Part shown: positions 44,022-52,792 of the stretch, in pieces
Layout of the letters: each line of letters opens with the position of its first letter
How positions within the stretch are numbered: position 1 is the stretch's first letter
NCBI RefSeq assembly: GCF_000092645.1
Contig: NC_014165.1
Location: 1,426,001-1,490,000, forward strand
Origin: Thermobispora bispora DSM 43833
GTDB taxonomy: Bacteria > Actinomycetota > Actinomycetes > Streptosporangiales > Streptosporangiaceae
DNA: 64,000 nucleotides
Direction of reading: 5' to 3'
The notes under the pieces: model-generated
The model's database searches: none
What the model saw: only the letters and a program-made list of their open reading frames with translations
What the model was told of the DNA's origin: nothing
Position numbers and translations under genes: made by a program

Positions 44022-44635
44022 TGGATGATGTAAATGGTCGCGAAAAGTCCGATCCAGACCACGTCGACGAAGTGCCAGTAGTACGACACGACGATCGCGC
44101 TGGTCTGCTGCTCATGGGTCAAGCGCTTCGCGACGTACGTGCGCCCCAGCAGGAACAGGAACGCGACAAGACCACCCGTCACGTGCAGGCCGTGGAAGCC
44201 GGTGGCCAGGTAGAAGATGGAGTCGTACGGCGAGTGCGACAGGGTGTGCCCCTCGTGCACGAGGTTGCCGTACTCCCAGAGCTGTCCGGCCACGAAGATG
44301 GCGCCCAGCAGGAAGCTGACCCAGTACCAGAACTGCAGCTTCCCCACCTGGCCCCTCTCCACGGCCCACACGCCCAGCTGGCAGGTGACACTCGACAGGA
44401 CCAGGATGGTCGTGTTGGCGGTGGCGAACGGAATGTCCAGGTGTGCTTCGGGCCAGGGCTGTCCCTGTCCCAGGGCGAACGCGCGGATGGTGAAGTACAT
44501 CGCGAACAGCGCCGCGAAGAACATGAGCTCAGAGGACAACCACACGATGGTGCCGACCTGAACCAGGTTGGGCCGGTTCGCCGCGTGTGGTCTGGTCGCT
44601 GTGCTGATTGCGGATGCTGTCGCCACGGTCAGCAT
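44018..44635 (-). CDS. ctaE: Cytochrome c oxidase subunit III
   Basis: 205 residues with five transmembrane helices, the short bacterial form. Typical stretches: [57 protein letters not shown] and [19 protein letters not shown]. First gene of the minus-strand ctaE-qcrC-qcrA-qcrB operon, all joined by ATGA overlaps. Divergent from a receiver-like gene. Confidence 0.95.
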   Translation of the reverse strand: MLTVATASAISTATRPHAANRPNLVQVGTIVWLSSELMFFAALFAMYFTIRAFALGQGQPWPEAHLDIPFATANTTILVLSSVTCQLGVWAVERGQVGKLQFWYWVSFLLGAIFVAGQLWEYGNLVHEGHTLSHSPYDSIFYLATGFHGLHVTGGLVAFLFLLGRTYVAKRLTHEQQTSAIVVSYYWHFVDVVWIGLFATIYIIQ

Positions 44636-44803
44636 TATTGCGGCTCCGCTGCTCGGGTCGGCTCACGGCCCCCCGGTTACCGGTCCGCCGCACGGCGCGA
44701 CGGCTCAGGTCAGCGGGCCGATGACGCCCCGGGCTGCGGCTCGCCGCCCGCGCGGGTAGCATCACGATGACCGCGATCCACGATTTCTATTAGTGAGCGT
44801 GAC

Positions 44804-45199
44804 ATGAGGGTTCTCGTCTACAGCGACGACGCAGGCACCCGGGAGAAGGTGCGGCTGGCGATCGGGCGGCGTCCCGCCGTGGACCTGCCCGAGGTCGAGA
44901 TCGTGGAGTGCGCGACCGAGCTGGCGGTCTTCAAGCACCTCGAGACCGGGGGCATCGACGTGGCGGTGCTCGACGGCGAGGCCGCCCCTGCCGGTGGGAT
45001 GGGAATCTGCCGGCAGGCGAAGGACGAGATCCACAACTGCCCTCCCGTCCTCCTGCTCATCGCCCGGCGCGATGACCGGTGGCTCGCCAACTGGTCCCGC
45101 GCCGACGCCGTGATCGCTCAGCCCATCGACCCGGTGGCCCTCGCCGAGAGCGTCGCCGAGCTCCTGCGGCGCCGGCTCACCCTCTCCCGGGCGAGCTGA
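44804..45199 (+). CDS. Receiver-like (pseudo-receiver) protein
   Basis: 131 residues, a single CheY-like domain without output domain. The acidic pair (Asp8, Asp9) and the putative phospho-acceptor Asp57 (DVAVLDGEA) are there. The switch Thr/Ser at the end of strand 4 is Ala87 (LLLIARRD) and the invariant Lys before the beta5 Pro is Gln106 (VIAQPIDP). Phosphorylation-dependent switching is therefore doubtful. Weak ribosome-binding site. It lies between ctaE (divergent) and trpD (same strand). Function unknown. Confidence 0.8.
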   Translation: MRVLVYSDDAGTREKVRLAIGRRPAVDLPEVEIVECATELAVFKHLETGGIDVAVLDGEAAPAGGMGICRQAKDEIHNCPPVLLLIARRDDRWLANWSRADAVIAQPIDPVALAESVAELLRRRLTLSRAS

Positions 45200-45279
45200 G
45201 CGATCGGGAACCCGGCCGGGGCTTCCCGCCCGGCCGCTCCACCCGATCCGTCCCCGATAACGAATCCGCGGAGCCGCAC

Positions 45280-46326
45280 ATGGACATGCGCACCACGTGG
45301 CCGTCGTTGCTCAACGCACTGCTGGCAGGGGAGAACTTGACCGCCGACGAGACGGCCTGGGCGATGGGGGAGATCATGTCGGGGACGGCGACCTCGGCGC
45401 AGATCGCCGCCTTCGCCGTGGCGCTCCGCGCCAAAGGCGAGACGGTCGCCGAGGTGACGGGTCTCGCCCGCGCCATGCTCGACCGCGCCGTGCCGCTCTC
45501 CGTGGACGGGCCGGTGGTCGACATCGTCGGTACCGGCGGCGACCGCGCGCACACCGTGAACGTCTCCTCCATGGCGGCGATCGTCGCCGCCGCCGCCGGG
45601 GCCCGGGTGGTGAAGCACGGCAACCGGGCCGCCTCCTCGCTGTGCGGCGCGGCCGACGTGCTCGAGCGGCTCGGGGTCGTCCTCGACCTCACGCCCGAGG
45701 CCACCGCCCGGCTCGCCGAGGAGGCGGGGATCGCGTTCTGCTTCGCCCCCGTTTACCATCCCGCCCTGCGGTTCGCCGGCCCGGCACGTAAAGAGATCGG
45801 TATCCCCACGGTCTTCAACTTCCTCGGCCCGCTCACCAACCCGGCCCGGCCGGCCGCCCAGGCGATCGGGGTCTACGACGAGCGGATGCTCCCGGTGGTG
45901 GCCGGGGTGTTCGCCGAGCGCGGGGTGCGGGCGCTAGTCTTCCGGGGCCACGACGGCCTGGACGAGCTCTCCACGGCCGGTCCGTCGACCGTCTTCGTCG
46001 TCCGGGACGGCACGGCCACGCAGGTGACGTTCGACCCGGCCGACCTCGGCATCCCGCGCGCCCGGCCGGAGGACCTGCGCGGCGGCGACCCGGACTACAA
46101 CGCCAACGTCGTCCGCGAGGTGCTCGCCGGGAAGCCCGGCCCGGTGCGCGACGCCGTGCTGCTCAACGCCGCGGCCGCGCTGGTGGCGTACGACGGCCCC
46201 GGGGACGATCTGACCGCGGACCTTCAGCGGGCGTACGTCCGCGCCGCCCAGGCGGTCGACTCCGGCCGCGCCGCGGCGACCCTGGACCGGTGGATCGAGC
46301 TGAGCCGCGCCCTGAAGAACTCCTGA
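45280..46326 (+). CDS. trpD: Anthranilate phosphoribosyltransferase
   Basis: 348 residues. PRPP-binding loop [17 protein letters not shown], anthranilate site [21 protein letters not shown], and the conserved [11 protein letters not shown] and [11 protein letters not shown]. Catalyses the second step of tryptophan synthesis. No other trp gene is nearby, as in mycobacteria where trpD is also unlinked. ATG 45280 has CGGAG upstream; ATG 45286 is also possible. Confidence 0.95.
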   Translation: MDMRTTWPSLLNALLAGENLTADETAWAMGEIMSGTATSAQIAAFAVALRAKGETVAEVTGLARAMLDRAVPLSVDGPVVDIVGTGGDRAHTVNVSSMAAIVAAAAGARVVKHGNRAASSLCGAADVLERLGVVLDLTPEATARLAEEAGIAFCFAPVYHPALRFAGPARKEIGIPTVFNFLGPLTNPARPAAQAIGVYDERMLPVVAGVFAERGVRALVFRGHDGLDELSTAGPSTVFVVRDGTATQVTFDPADLGIPRARPEDLRGGDPDYNANVVREVLAGKPGPVRDAVLLNAAAALVAYDGPGDDLTADLQRAYVRAAQAVDSGRAAATLDRWIELSRALKNS

Positions 46327-46663
46327 ACCGGGAACCCGGAACGCCGGGATTCGTGCGGCACCGGCCGCGCCCCGGCCGCCGGTTTCGCATGTGGCCCGGC
46401 GGGCCGTGCGCGCGGCCCGGCCATGCGTGCGGCGCCCTCGCGCCGCCGGTCACCGGCCGGACGGCTCGCCGGTGCGCCGCGGGCGGACGGCGCCCTCCGG
46501 CGCCCGGCATGGAGGCCGCCGGGCGCCCGTGCCCGCATGCGGCCGTCCCGTGGCGCGGTGGGGACGCGCCGTCCGGCGCGAGGCGCACCCGGCATCCGGG
46601 GTGAGGCGTACGGCACGCCGGCCGCGGCGGGGGAGCGGGCCGCGGCCCGGCCGCCCCGTGGCG
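46327..46663. other. 337-base GC-rich intergenic region
   Basis: Between convergent trpD and the Lrp-domain gene. No gene; only weak GC-rich inverted repeats just after trpD (about 46340-46385). Confidence 0.55.
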
Positions 46664-46951
46664 TCAGTCCGCGTCGTCCAGGCCGATCGAGAAGGCGGCC
46701 TCCAGGTCGTGCCGCGAGTAGGTGCGGAAGGCGATGTGCGTCTCGGTGTGCCGCACGCCGGGCACCTTGTTGAGCCGGCCGGGGACGACCGCGGAGATGT
46801 CCTCGTACCGGGGGACCCGGACCATCGCGAGCAGGTCGAACTCACCGGTGATCGAGTAGACCTCGCTCACCCCGTCGATGTCGGCGATCGCCTGGGCGAC
46901 CTCCGGGATGCGGTCGACGTCGGCCTTGATATGCACGATGGCGGTGACCAT
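46664..46951 (-). CDS. Stand-alone Lrp/AsnC ligand-binding (RAM) domain protein
   Basis: 95 residues. Only the effector domain of Lrp/AsnC regulators is present (VTAIVHIKADVDRIPEVAQA, VYSITGEFDLLAMVRV); the DNA-binding helix-turn-helix is absent. Such SARD-type proteins bind amino acids and form oligomers, possibly with full-length Lrp partners. ATG with AGGAAGGG upstream and a near-palindrome further upstream. Confidence 0.88.
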   Translation of the reverse strand: MVTAIVHIKADVDRIPEVAQAIADIDGVSEVYSITGEFDLLAMVRVPRYEDISAVVPGRLNKVPGVRHTETHIAFRTYSRHDLEAAFSIGLDDAD

Positions 46952-46964
46952 TAGCGCCCTTCCT

Positions 46965-46989
46965 GCGTGTCATGCGTGATATGTCACGC
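46965..46989. promoter_or_regulatory. Near-palindrome upstream of the Lrp-domain gene
   Basis: GCGTGTCAT-N7-ATGTCACGC: 9-base arms with one mismatched position, 14 bases before the start codon and just upstream of the ribosome-binding site. Candidate operator. Confidence 0.4.
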
Positions 46990-47018
46990 GAACGGCTGTG
47001 CGCTTCCCGACCCTAGCG

Positions 47019-48743
47019 TCACCGCATCGGCCTGCCGTCACGCGGCCGGTCGCCCGGTATCCCGGCGCACGCCCGCTCGATCCGCGCCCTGAGCCGGCCG
47101 GCGCCGTTCGCGGGCAGGCTCCAGGTGCCGTCGACCCGCACCAGGCGGACCCCGGGCGTCTCCAGCCAGCGCAGCAGGCACTCGGTCTCCTCGGCGGACG
47201 CCGCCGGGGTGGGGCCGGGGCCCGGGATGACGGTCTCCGCGGTGGCGACCAGGGCGTCGACGAACGGCGTGGGGTGGGCGCCCCGTGGCATCACGCCCGC
47301 GGCGGCGAGCCTGCCGTACCGGATGACGTGGATGTCCCACGCGCCGCCCGCGGCAGGGCTCGCCGCGATCAGCTCCGGGATGGCGGTGAGCGACCGCAGC
47401 CGCTGCATGCGCGCGGCCGCCCGGATGAACGCGGCGAGCCGGTCGCGCTCCACCGCCGCCTCCTCGAACCGCTGCTGGTCGGCCAGGCGCCGCATCCGCG
47501 CCTCCATCGCGGAGAAGACCATCCCGGCGTCCTGCTCCATGGCGCGCCGGGCCAGGGCCGCGTGCCGGGCGTACTCCTCCCGGGACTCCCGGCCCTCGCA
47601 GGGCGCGCCGCACTTGCCGATCTCCGCCAGCGCGCAGGCGGGGCGCCGGGCGCGCGGGCCCAGCCGCTCGGTGCACCGCCGCAGGGGCAGCGTCTCATGG
47701 AGGGCGGTACGGGCGTCGTCGGCCGCGCGGGCGCTGCCGAACGGGCCGAGGTACGCCCCGCCGTCGTCCTTGACCTCGCGCACGATGCTGAGCCGGGGGA
47801 ACGGCTCGTCGGTCAGCTTCAGCCAGACCGCGCGCTCGGGGAAGCGCGATCTCCGGTTGTACCGCGGCTTGGTGGCGGCGATCAGGCGGAGCTCGCGGAT
47901 CTCGGCCTCGAGCGCGGTGGCGCAGACGATCGTGCGGACCCGCTCGGCGATGCCGATCATCTCGCGGATCCGGGGCCGCGCCTCGCTCGCGGTGAAGTAG
48001 CTGCGCACCCGGTTGCGCAGGTTGGTGCTCTTGCCGACGTAGAGCGCCTCGCCCTTGGCGTCCTCGAAGACGTACACCCCTGGGGCGGCGGGGACGCCCT
48101 CGGCGAGGTGGCGCTTGCGCCGCTGCTCGGGGGTGGGCATCCGGTTGAAGGCCCGCAGCTCCTCGAGCGTGTGCACCCCGAGGGCGCCGGCCCGTTCCAG
48201 GAGGCCGTGGAGCACGTCCACGGTGGCCCGGGCGTCGGCGAGGGCCCGGTGGCACGGCTCCGTGGCGCTGCGGAAGTACCGCGCCAGGGTGGCGAGCTTG
48301 CAGTCCGGCGTCTCGTCCCGGGTGAGCATCCGCCGGGCGAGATCGGCGGTGTCCACGACCGGGTTGGCGGGCGGCGGGTAGCCGTACTCGGCGCACGCGG
48401 CCCGCAGGAACCCCAGGTCGAACGGGGCGTTGTGGGCGACGAGGGTGGCGCCGCGGATGAACTCGAGGAAGGCGGGGAGCACCTGGGGGAGCTTGGGCGC
48501 GGCCACGACCATCGCGTCGGTGATCCCGGTGAGGACCGAGATGAACGGCGGGATGGGGCGGCCGGGGTCGATCAGGGTGGCGAACTCGCCGCGCACCTGG
48601 CCGCCGCAGACCTTCACCGCGCCGATCTCGGTGATGGCGTCCTCGGCCGGCGACCCGCCGGTCGTCTCCAGGTCGAAGACGACGAACGTCACCTCGTGCA
48701 GCGGGGTGCCGAGCTCATCGAGGGTGCCCTGTACCGCGTCCAC
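47019..48743 (-). CDS. DEDDh 3'-5' exonuclease fused to UvrC-like GIY-YIG nuclease
   Basis: 574 residues. Residues about 15-190 form a DnaQ-like exonuclease (FDLETTG, HNAPFDLGFL, HRALADA give D-E-D-H-D). Residues about 215-300 are a GIY-YIG domain (GVYVFEDAKGEALYVGKS, catalytic Glu in ATALEAEIREL). A Cys-containing segment (ACALAEIGKCGAPC) and a UvrB-contact-like helix pair (FEEAAVERDRLAAF) follow. The RNase H-like second nuclease half of UvrC is missing, so it resembles Cho plus an exonuclease. Probably acts in DNA repair. Same place as Rv2191 in mycobacteria. GTG start at 48743. Confidence 0.88.
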   Translation of the reverse strand: MDAVQGTLDELGTPLHEVTFVVFDLETTGGSPAEDAITEIGAVKVCGGQVRGEFATLIDPGRPIPPFISVLTGITDAMVVAAPKLPQVLPAFLEFIRGATLVAHNAPFDLGFLRAACAEYGYPPPANPVVDTADLARRMLTRDETPDCKLATLARYFRSATEPCHRALADARATVDVLHGLLERAGALGVHTLEELRAFNRMPTPEQRRKRHLAEGVPAAPGVYVFEDAKGEALYVGKSTNLRNRVRSYFTASEARPRIREMIGIAERVRTIVCATALEAEIRELRLIAATKPRYNRRSRFPERAVWLKLTDEPFPRLSIVREVKDDGGAYLGPFGSARAADDARTALHETLPLRRCTERLGPRARRPACALAEIGKCGAPCEGRESREEYARHAALARRAMEQDAGMVFSAMEARMRRLADQQRFEEAAVERDRLAAFIRAAARMQRLRSLTAIPELIAASPAAGGAWDIHVIRYGRLAAAGVMPRGAHPTPFVDALVATAETVIPGPGPTPAASAEETECLLRWLETPGVRLVRVDGTWSLPANGAGRLRARIERACAGIPGDRPRDGRPMR

Positions 48744-49528
48744 GGCACACGACCATAGAGAAGCCCGCCGACATCCGCGCCGCCGATGGGGTCCGGACCG
48801 CCGCCGGGAACGCGGGTCCCGCGAGCCCTGGGGAGCCGCAGGGGTCCCCGGCCCCGTGTGCGGGCGACCTGCACCGGTTCCGTACGGCAGGCCCGTGCCG
48901 GCCGGGATCCCCGCCCGTCCGAGGGCGGGCGCCGGAGCGGATCACCCTCCTCGCGCGGGGAGAGGTGATGCGTTCCTCAGCGCACCTCGGCCGCATCTGA
49001 TCACCCTCCTCGCGCGGGGGAGAGACCGGGGCGTGAGCATCGTGGTGGCGCCCTCACCCTCCTCGCGCGGGGCGGGGGGAGAGAGATAGGGCCCGCCGTC
49101 GTCACGTACGGGCTCCACTCACCCTCCTCGCGCGCGCGGGGGAGAGCTCCATGACGCCGGGAAGAAGGCCGGCCCAGGCTCACCCTCCTCGCGCGCGGGG
49201 GAGAGGTCCCGGTGCGGGCGGTCGCTCGGACGGGAGCGAGACCTCAGCGGTCTCCCGCCGGGCGGGGACGGCCGCGCCGCGGCCGGAGCGCCTCGCGTGG
49301 GAGGGGCGCGGGTGTCACGTCCCCTCCGGGGGAGGAGCCGCCGCATCGGGCCGGGGCGGAATCGGGATGCGGTCCTTCCGCCGAGGGGAGGGGAGCCGGG
49401 CCGGCCGCCGCGGGCGCGGCGCCCGGCAGGCCCCGGCCGCGGCGGAGCCGGAGGGCGGCCTGGCCCGGTCATCTCCCGGTGGACGGCGGGCCGGCCCGGT
49501 CGCGGCGTCGCACCCGCGGAGCCCGGGA
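48744..49528. other. 785-base region holding the CRISPR-like cluster
   Basis: 48744-48941 is the upstream region of the exonuclease gene plus a perfect CCCGCCC-N6-GGGCGGG hairpin near 48911-48930. 48942-49205 is the interspersed repeat cluster. 49206-49528 is GC-rich with no gene or clear signal. No cas gene is present. Confidence 0.6.
48942..49205 (-). repeat. Five-copy interspersed repeat, CRISPR-like geometry
   Basis: Copies at 48942-48964, 49001-49024, 49054-49083, 49119-49146 and 49180-49205 all start TCACCCTCCTCGCGCG and end GGGGAGAG, differing only in a central CG/G run (23, 24, 30, 28, 26 bases). The spacers are 36, 29, 35 and 33 bases and unrelated; start-to-start distances are 59, 53, 65 and 61. 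On the minus strand the unit (CTCTCCCC...GCGCGAGGAGGGTGA) resembles actinobacterial type I-E repeats (GCTCCCCGCGCGAGCGGGGAT). The variable repeat core is not normal for an active CRISPR. Confidence 0.7.
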
Positions 49529-50212
49529 TCAGCCGGCGGCCATGTCGAAGAACCGGCGCTCCAGCTCGGTGGCGCGGCGGAAGAGGCCGAGCACCTCCGC
49601 CTGCTCCTCCTCCGCGAGGGACGGGCCGATCCGGTCGAGCTCGTCGCGGAGGAAGGCCACCCATCCGGCGAACTCGGGCCCGCTGTGCAGCTCGATCCAC
49701 TCGCGGTGGATGAAGTTCTCCGGGAGCGGGAACTCGGCGCGGCTCGCCCAGCCGAGGTACGTCCACTCGGCCACGCAGAGCACGGTGAGGATGAGCGGGT
49801 AGCGTTGGCTCCTGCGCGTCTCGTCCATGAGCGACAGGAACTCCTCGGTCACCGGCTCGGGCTTGGCCGGGCCGGTTCCGGCGCCGAGGGCGGTGAGCGC
49901 GCGGTGGAAGTAGCCGCGCTCGGTGTCGGCGGCGATCTGGCCGAGGAACCGGCCGATCCGCGCCCTGGACTCGAAGGATTCCGCGGTGGCCACCGCGGCG
50001 CCGAGCAGGGCGGTGAAGGAGTCGACGAACTGGAAGTCCTGGACGAGGTACCGCCGCATGTCCGCCTCACCGCGGATGATGGCCGTGGCGAAGGGGTGAT
50101 CGATCACGGCCGACCAGTCGGGTTCGGCGGCCGAGCGCAGCCACTCGGTGAAGGCCGGGTCGGCGGCCGTCGCGCGCCACTCGTGGTACGCCGGGATGGC
50201 GGTCATGGTCAT
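49529..50212 (-). CDS. tenA: TenA-family protein (TenA_E-like)
   Basis: 227 residues, all-helical TenA/thiaminase II fold: IDHPFATAIIRGEADMRRYL with a conserved Asp/Arg-Tyr context, YLVQDFQFVDSF, and WIELHSGPEFAGWV. At the place where TenA_C enzymes carry the catalytic Cys, this protein reads VLCVAEWTYLGW, with Glu149 as in TenA_E; a Cys lies three residues earlier. TenA proteins salvage pyrimidine parts of thiamin breakdown products. No thiamin genes are nearby. AGGA precedes ATG 50212; ATG 50206 is an alternative. Confidence 0.85.
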   Translation of the reverse strand: MTMTAIPAYHEWRATAADPAFTEWLRSAAEPDWSAVIDHPFATAIIRGEADMRRYLVQDFQFVDSFTALLGAAVATAESFESRARIGRFLGQIAADTERGYFHRALTALGAGTGPAKPEPVTEEFLSLMDETRRSQRYPLILTVLCVAEWTYLGWASRAEFPLPENFIHREWIELHSGPEFAGWVAFLRDELDRIGPSLAEEEQAEVLGLFRRATELERRFFDMAAG

Positions 50213-50346
50213 CTGTCCTTTCGTGCTTTTCCTGGTGAATCATTGTGAAATCCGATATCTGTCCCCTGTGGCGGCACCGAACAAGACTCGGCCACATGCG
50301 CGGCAGCCGTACCCTTGGTTGAAGGACACATGCAAGGAGCGACGAG

Positions 50347-51660
50347 ATGAGTTCAGCCGGCGAAGGTCTGTCTCGTCCGTTGCCCGAACAGGTCCGGTTA
50401 CGTGTCGTGGAGCTCGCCGCGCAGGTGCTGGGCGGGATGCCCGCCACCGCGATCCCCGGGCCGTTGCGGAGCATCGCCAAGTTCGAGCCGCGCAAACGCG
50501 CCCGGCTCGGCGCCGCGCCGATCGCGGCCCAGCTCGAGACCGATGCGGAGTTCCGCGAGCTGGTCGCCGAGTCCGTGCGCACGGCCTGGCCGGAGCTGGT
50601 GGCGAGCCTCGCCGACGGCACGGTGCCGCCGGCGGCCGACCCCGTCCACGTCGCGGCGGCCGCCTACCTGACGCGCCCGCCCGCCTGGCCGGACCTGGTC
50701 GAGCGGGTACGGGCGGACATCGAGCAGGCGGTCGCCGCCGAGCGGCAGGAGCAAGTGGAGACGCGGCTGCGCGAGCGGCTCGCCGCCCAGCGCGCCGCGG
50801 CCAAGGTGGAGCTGGAGCGGGTCAAGGAGCAGCTCAAGGCCGCCCGGGCGGAGAACGCCGAGCTCCGGCGCAAGCTGCACGAGGCCCGGGAGCGGGCGAA
50901 GGCGGCCGAGGCGAAGGCCGCCGAGCTGGAGGCCACGGCGGCCGAGGCCATCGCCAAGGCGGAGAGCGCGAGCAAGGCGGCCGAGCTTGAGCTGCGCACG
51001 CTCCGGGAGCGGCTGGCGGAGGCCGAGCGGCAGCTCGAGGCGAGCCGCCGGGCGGCGCGGGAGGGCCGCAGCATCGAGGACGCCCGGATCCGGGTGCTGA
51101 TGGACGCGCTCATGGACGCCGCGGCCGGGCTGCGCAAGGAGCTCGCGCTGCCCGCCACGATCAACCGGCCCGCCGACTATGTGCCGGCGATCCGGCCCGG
51201 CCAGCCCAGCGTCTCCTCCGTGCCGGCCCGGGCGCTCTCCAACGACGACCCCCAGCTGCTCGACCAGCTCCTCGCCATCCCGCACCTGCACCTGATCATC
51301 GACGGGTACAACGTGACCAAGACCGGCTACCCGTCGCTCACCCTCGCCGACCAGCGCGCGCGCCTGCTCACCGGGCTCGGCGGCCTCGCCGTGCAGTCCA
51401 GGGTGGAGGTGACGTGCGTCTTCGACGGCGCCGATCTCAACGGCCCGGTCCAGGTGTCCGCGCCCCGCGGGGTCCGGGTGATGTTCAGCACCCCGGGCGA
51501 GAGCGCCGACGACCTGATCAAGCGCCTGGTGCGCGCCGAGCCGGCCGGCCGCGGGGTCGCCGTGGTCTCCTCCGACCGTGAGGTGGCGGACTCGGTGCGC
51601 CGGATGGGGGCCCGGCCGGTGCCCTCCACCCTCCTGCTGCGCCGTCTCGACCGCTGCTGA
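50347..51660 (+). CDS. NYN (YacP-like) nuclease-domain protein with long coiled coil
   Basis: 437 residues. N-terminal helical domain (about 1-120), then an uninterrupted Glu/Ala/Lys/Arg-rich coiled coil of about 140 residues (EQLKAARAENAELRRKLHEA and on), a linker, and a C-terminal NYN/PIN-like domain beginning LHLIIDGYNVTKTGYPSL with the acidic residues of FDGADL, ESADDLIKRL and SSDREVADSV. YacP/Rae1-like NYN domains are ribosome-linked RNases, so an RNA role is likely. ATG 50347; weak ribosome-binding site. Monocistronic by context. Confidence 0.85.
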   Translation: MSSAGEGLSRPLPEQVRLRVVELAAQVLGGMPATAIPGPLRSIAKFEPRKRARLGAAPIAAQLETDAEFRELVAESVRTAWPELVASLADGTVPPAADPVHVAAAAYLTRPPAWPDLVERVRADIEQAVAAERQEQVETRLRERLAAQRAAAKVELERVKEQLKAARAENAELRRKLHEARERAKAAEAKAAELEATAAEAIAKAESASKAAELELRTLRERLAEAERQLEASRRAAREGRSIEDARIRVLMDALMDAAAGLRKELALPATINRPADYVPAIRPGQPSVSSVPARALSNDDPQLLDQLLAIPHLHLIIDGYNVTKTGYPSLTLADQRARLLTGLGGLAVQSRVEVTCVFDGADLNGPVQVSAPRGVRVMFSTPGESADDLIKRLVRAEPAGRGVAVVSSDREVADSVRRMGARPVPSTLLLRRLDRC

Positions 51661-51832
51661 GCGCGGCCGGCTGGACGGCCGGGCCGTACCGCGAACGCGT
51701 CCGGGCGCGTACGGCGGACCGGCCTGGCCGTACAGATGGTGAAAAAGCGTACTTATGGTGCGGATGAGTTGATGTGTCAAGATCGCGTGGGTAGAGTCGC
51801 GCCGCAAAGTCTCTCGATACGGAGGGGACCGA

Positions 51833-52792
51833 GTGCGAGCGCGGTTACCCCTGATCCTCGGATTGGCCGCTGCGGTCGCGCTGCTCCCGCACGCGAGCGC
51901 CCAGGCCGATCCGCAGCCCACCATCGCACAGGCGAAGGCGAAGCTGGAGAAGCTCAATAGGCAGGCCGACGCGCTCGTCGACCGCTACAACGCGGCGAAC
52001 GAGAAGTGGAAGAAGGCCAAGCGGCAGTACGCCGAGGTGAACCGCGACTACAACAAGCGGCTCATCCGGGTGGAGCAGCTCAAGAGGCAGCTCGTCGCGA
52101 TGGCCGTCAACACCTACCAGGTCGGCGGCTTCGAGCCGCTGAGCCTGGCCTACACCCCCACCCCCGACGCCATGCTGAGCGGGCTCGCCACCCTCGACCA
52201 GATCGCGCGGGAACGGGCCATCCGGCTGGAGGAGTACCAGTCGGCCATGGCCGGCCTGAAGCAGCGGCGGAACGAGAAGAAGCGGCTCTATGAGGAGGCC
52301 GCGAAGCGGAGGGCCGAGCTGGCCGAGGAGAAGAAGAAGGTCGAGCGGCTCATCGCCGAGCAGACCCGGCTGCTGCGCAGGCTGCAGGCCTACAACCCGG
52401 GCGACCCCAACAGCCCGGGGAAGGTCTACACCGGGCCCGCCTCGGGCAACGCCCGGATCGCGCTCCAGTTCGCCTATCGGCAGATCGGCAAGCCGTACCG
52501 CTACGGCGGCACCGGGCCGAACGCGTGGGACTGCTCGGGCCTGGTGCAGGCGGCGTGGGCCGCGGCCGGGGTCCGCCTGCCCCGGACCAGCTACGAGCAG
52601 TGGGCATGGGGCGCCAACCGGAGGGTCCCGCTCGACCAGCTCCAGCCCGGAGACCTGGTCTGGAAGAACGGGTACAGCCACGTCGGCCTCTACGCGGGCA
52701 ACGGCAAGGTCGTGCACGCGCCCCGCACCGGCGACGTGGTGAAGGAGGTCAGCCTCGCCGAGTACCGCCCCACCGGAGCGGTGCGCCCGTGA
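51833..52792 (+). CDS. Secreted NlpC/P60 peptidoglycan endopeptidase
   Basis: 319 residues. Signal peptide (ILGLAAAVALLPHASAQA), a ~150-residue coiled-coil region like that of Rip-type hydrolases, then an NlpC/P60 domain with Cys in NAWDCSGLVQAAW, His in YSHVGLYAGNG and a third polar residue in KVVHAP. It cleaves D-Glu-meso-DAP bonds in stem peptides; the coiled coil usually controls activity. GTG start with GGAGGGG upstream. Same position as Rv2190c of mycobacteria. A strong hairpin follows. Confidence 0.93.
   Translation: MRARLPLILGLAAAVALLPHASAQADPQPTIAQAKAKLEKLNRQADALVDRYNAANEKWKKAKRQYAEVNRDYNKRLIRVEQLKRQLVAMAVNTYQVGGFEPLSLAYTPTPDAMLSGLATLDQIARERAIRLEEYQSAMAGLKQRRNEKKRLYEEAAKRRAELAEEKKKVERLIAEQTRLLRRLQAYNPGDPNSPGKVYTGPASGNARIALQFAYRQIGKPYRYGGTGPNAWDCSGLVQAAWAAAGVRLPRTSYEQWAWGANRRVPLDQLQPGDLVWKNGYSHVGLYAGNGKVVHAPRTGDVVKEVSLAEYRPTGAVRP

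Noticed and set aside
48942-49205. Calling the five repeats a true CRISPR array
   Set aside because: The repeat core varies in length, spacer lengths vary, and no cas gene is in the window. It is kept as a CRISPR-like repeat and reported as a finding.
51661-51832. Cyclic di-AMP (ydaO-type) riboswitch in front of the NlpC/P60 gene
   Set aside because: Such riboswitches often precede actinobacterial wall-hydrolase genes, but the conserved purine-rich core could not be found; only an AT-rich promoter-like patch is present.
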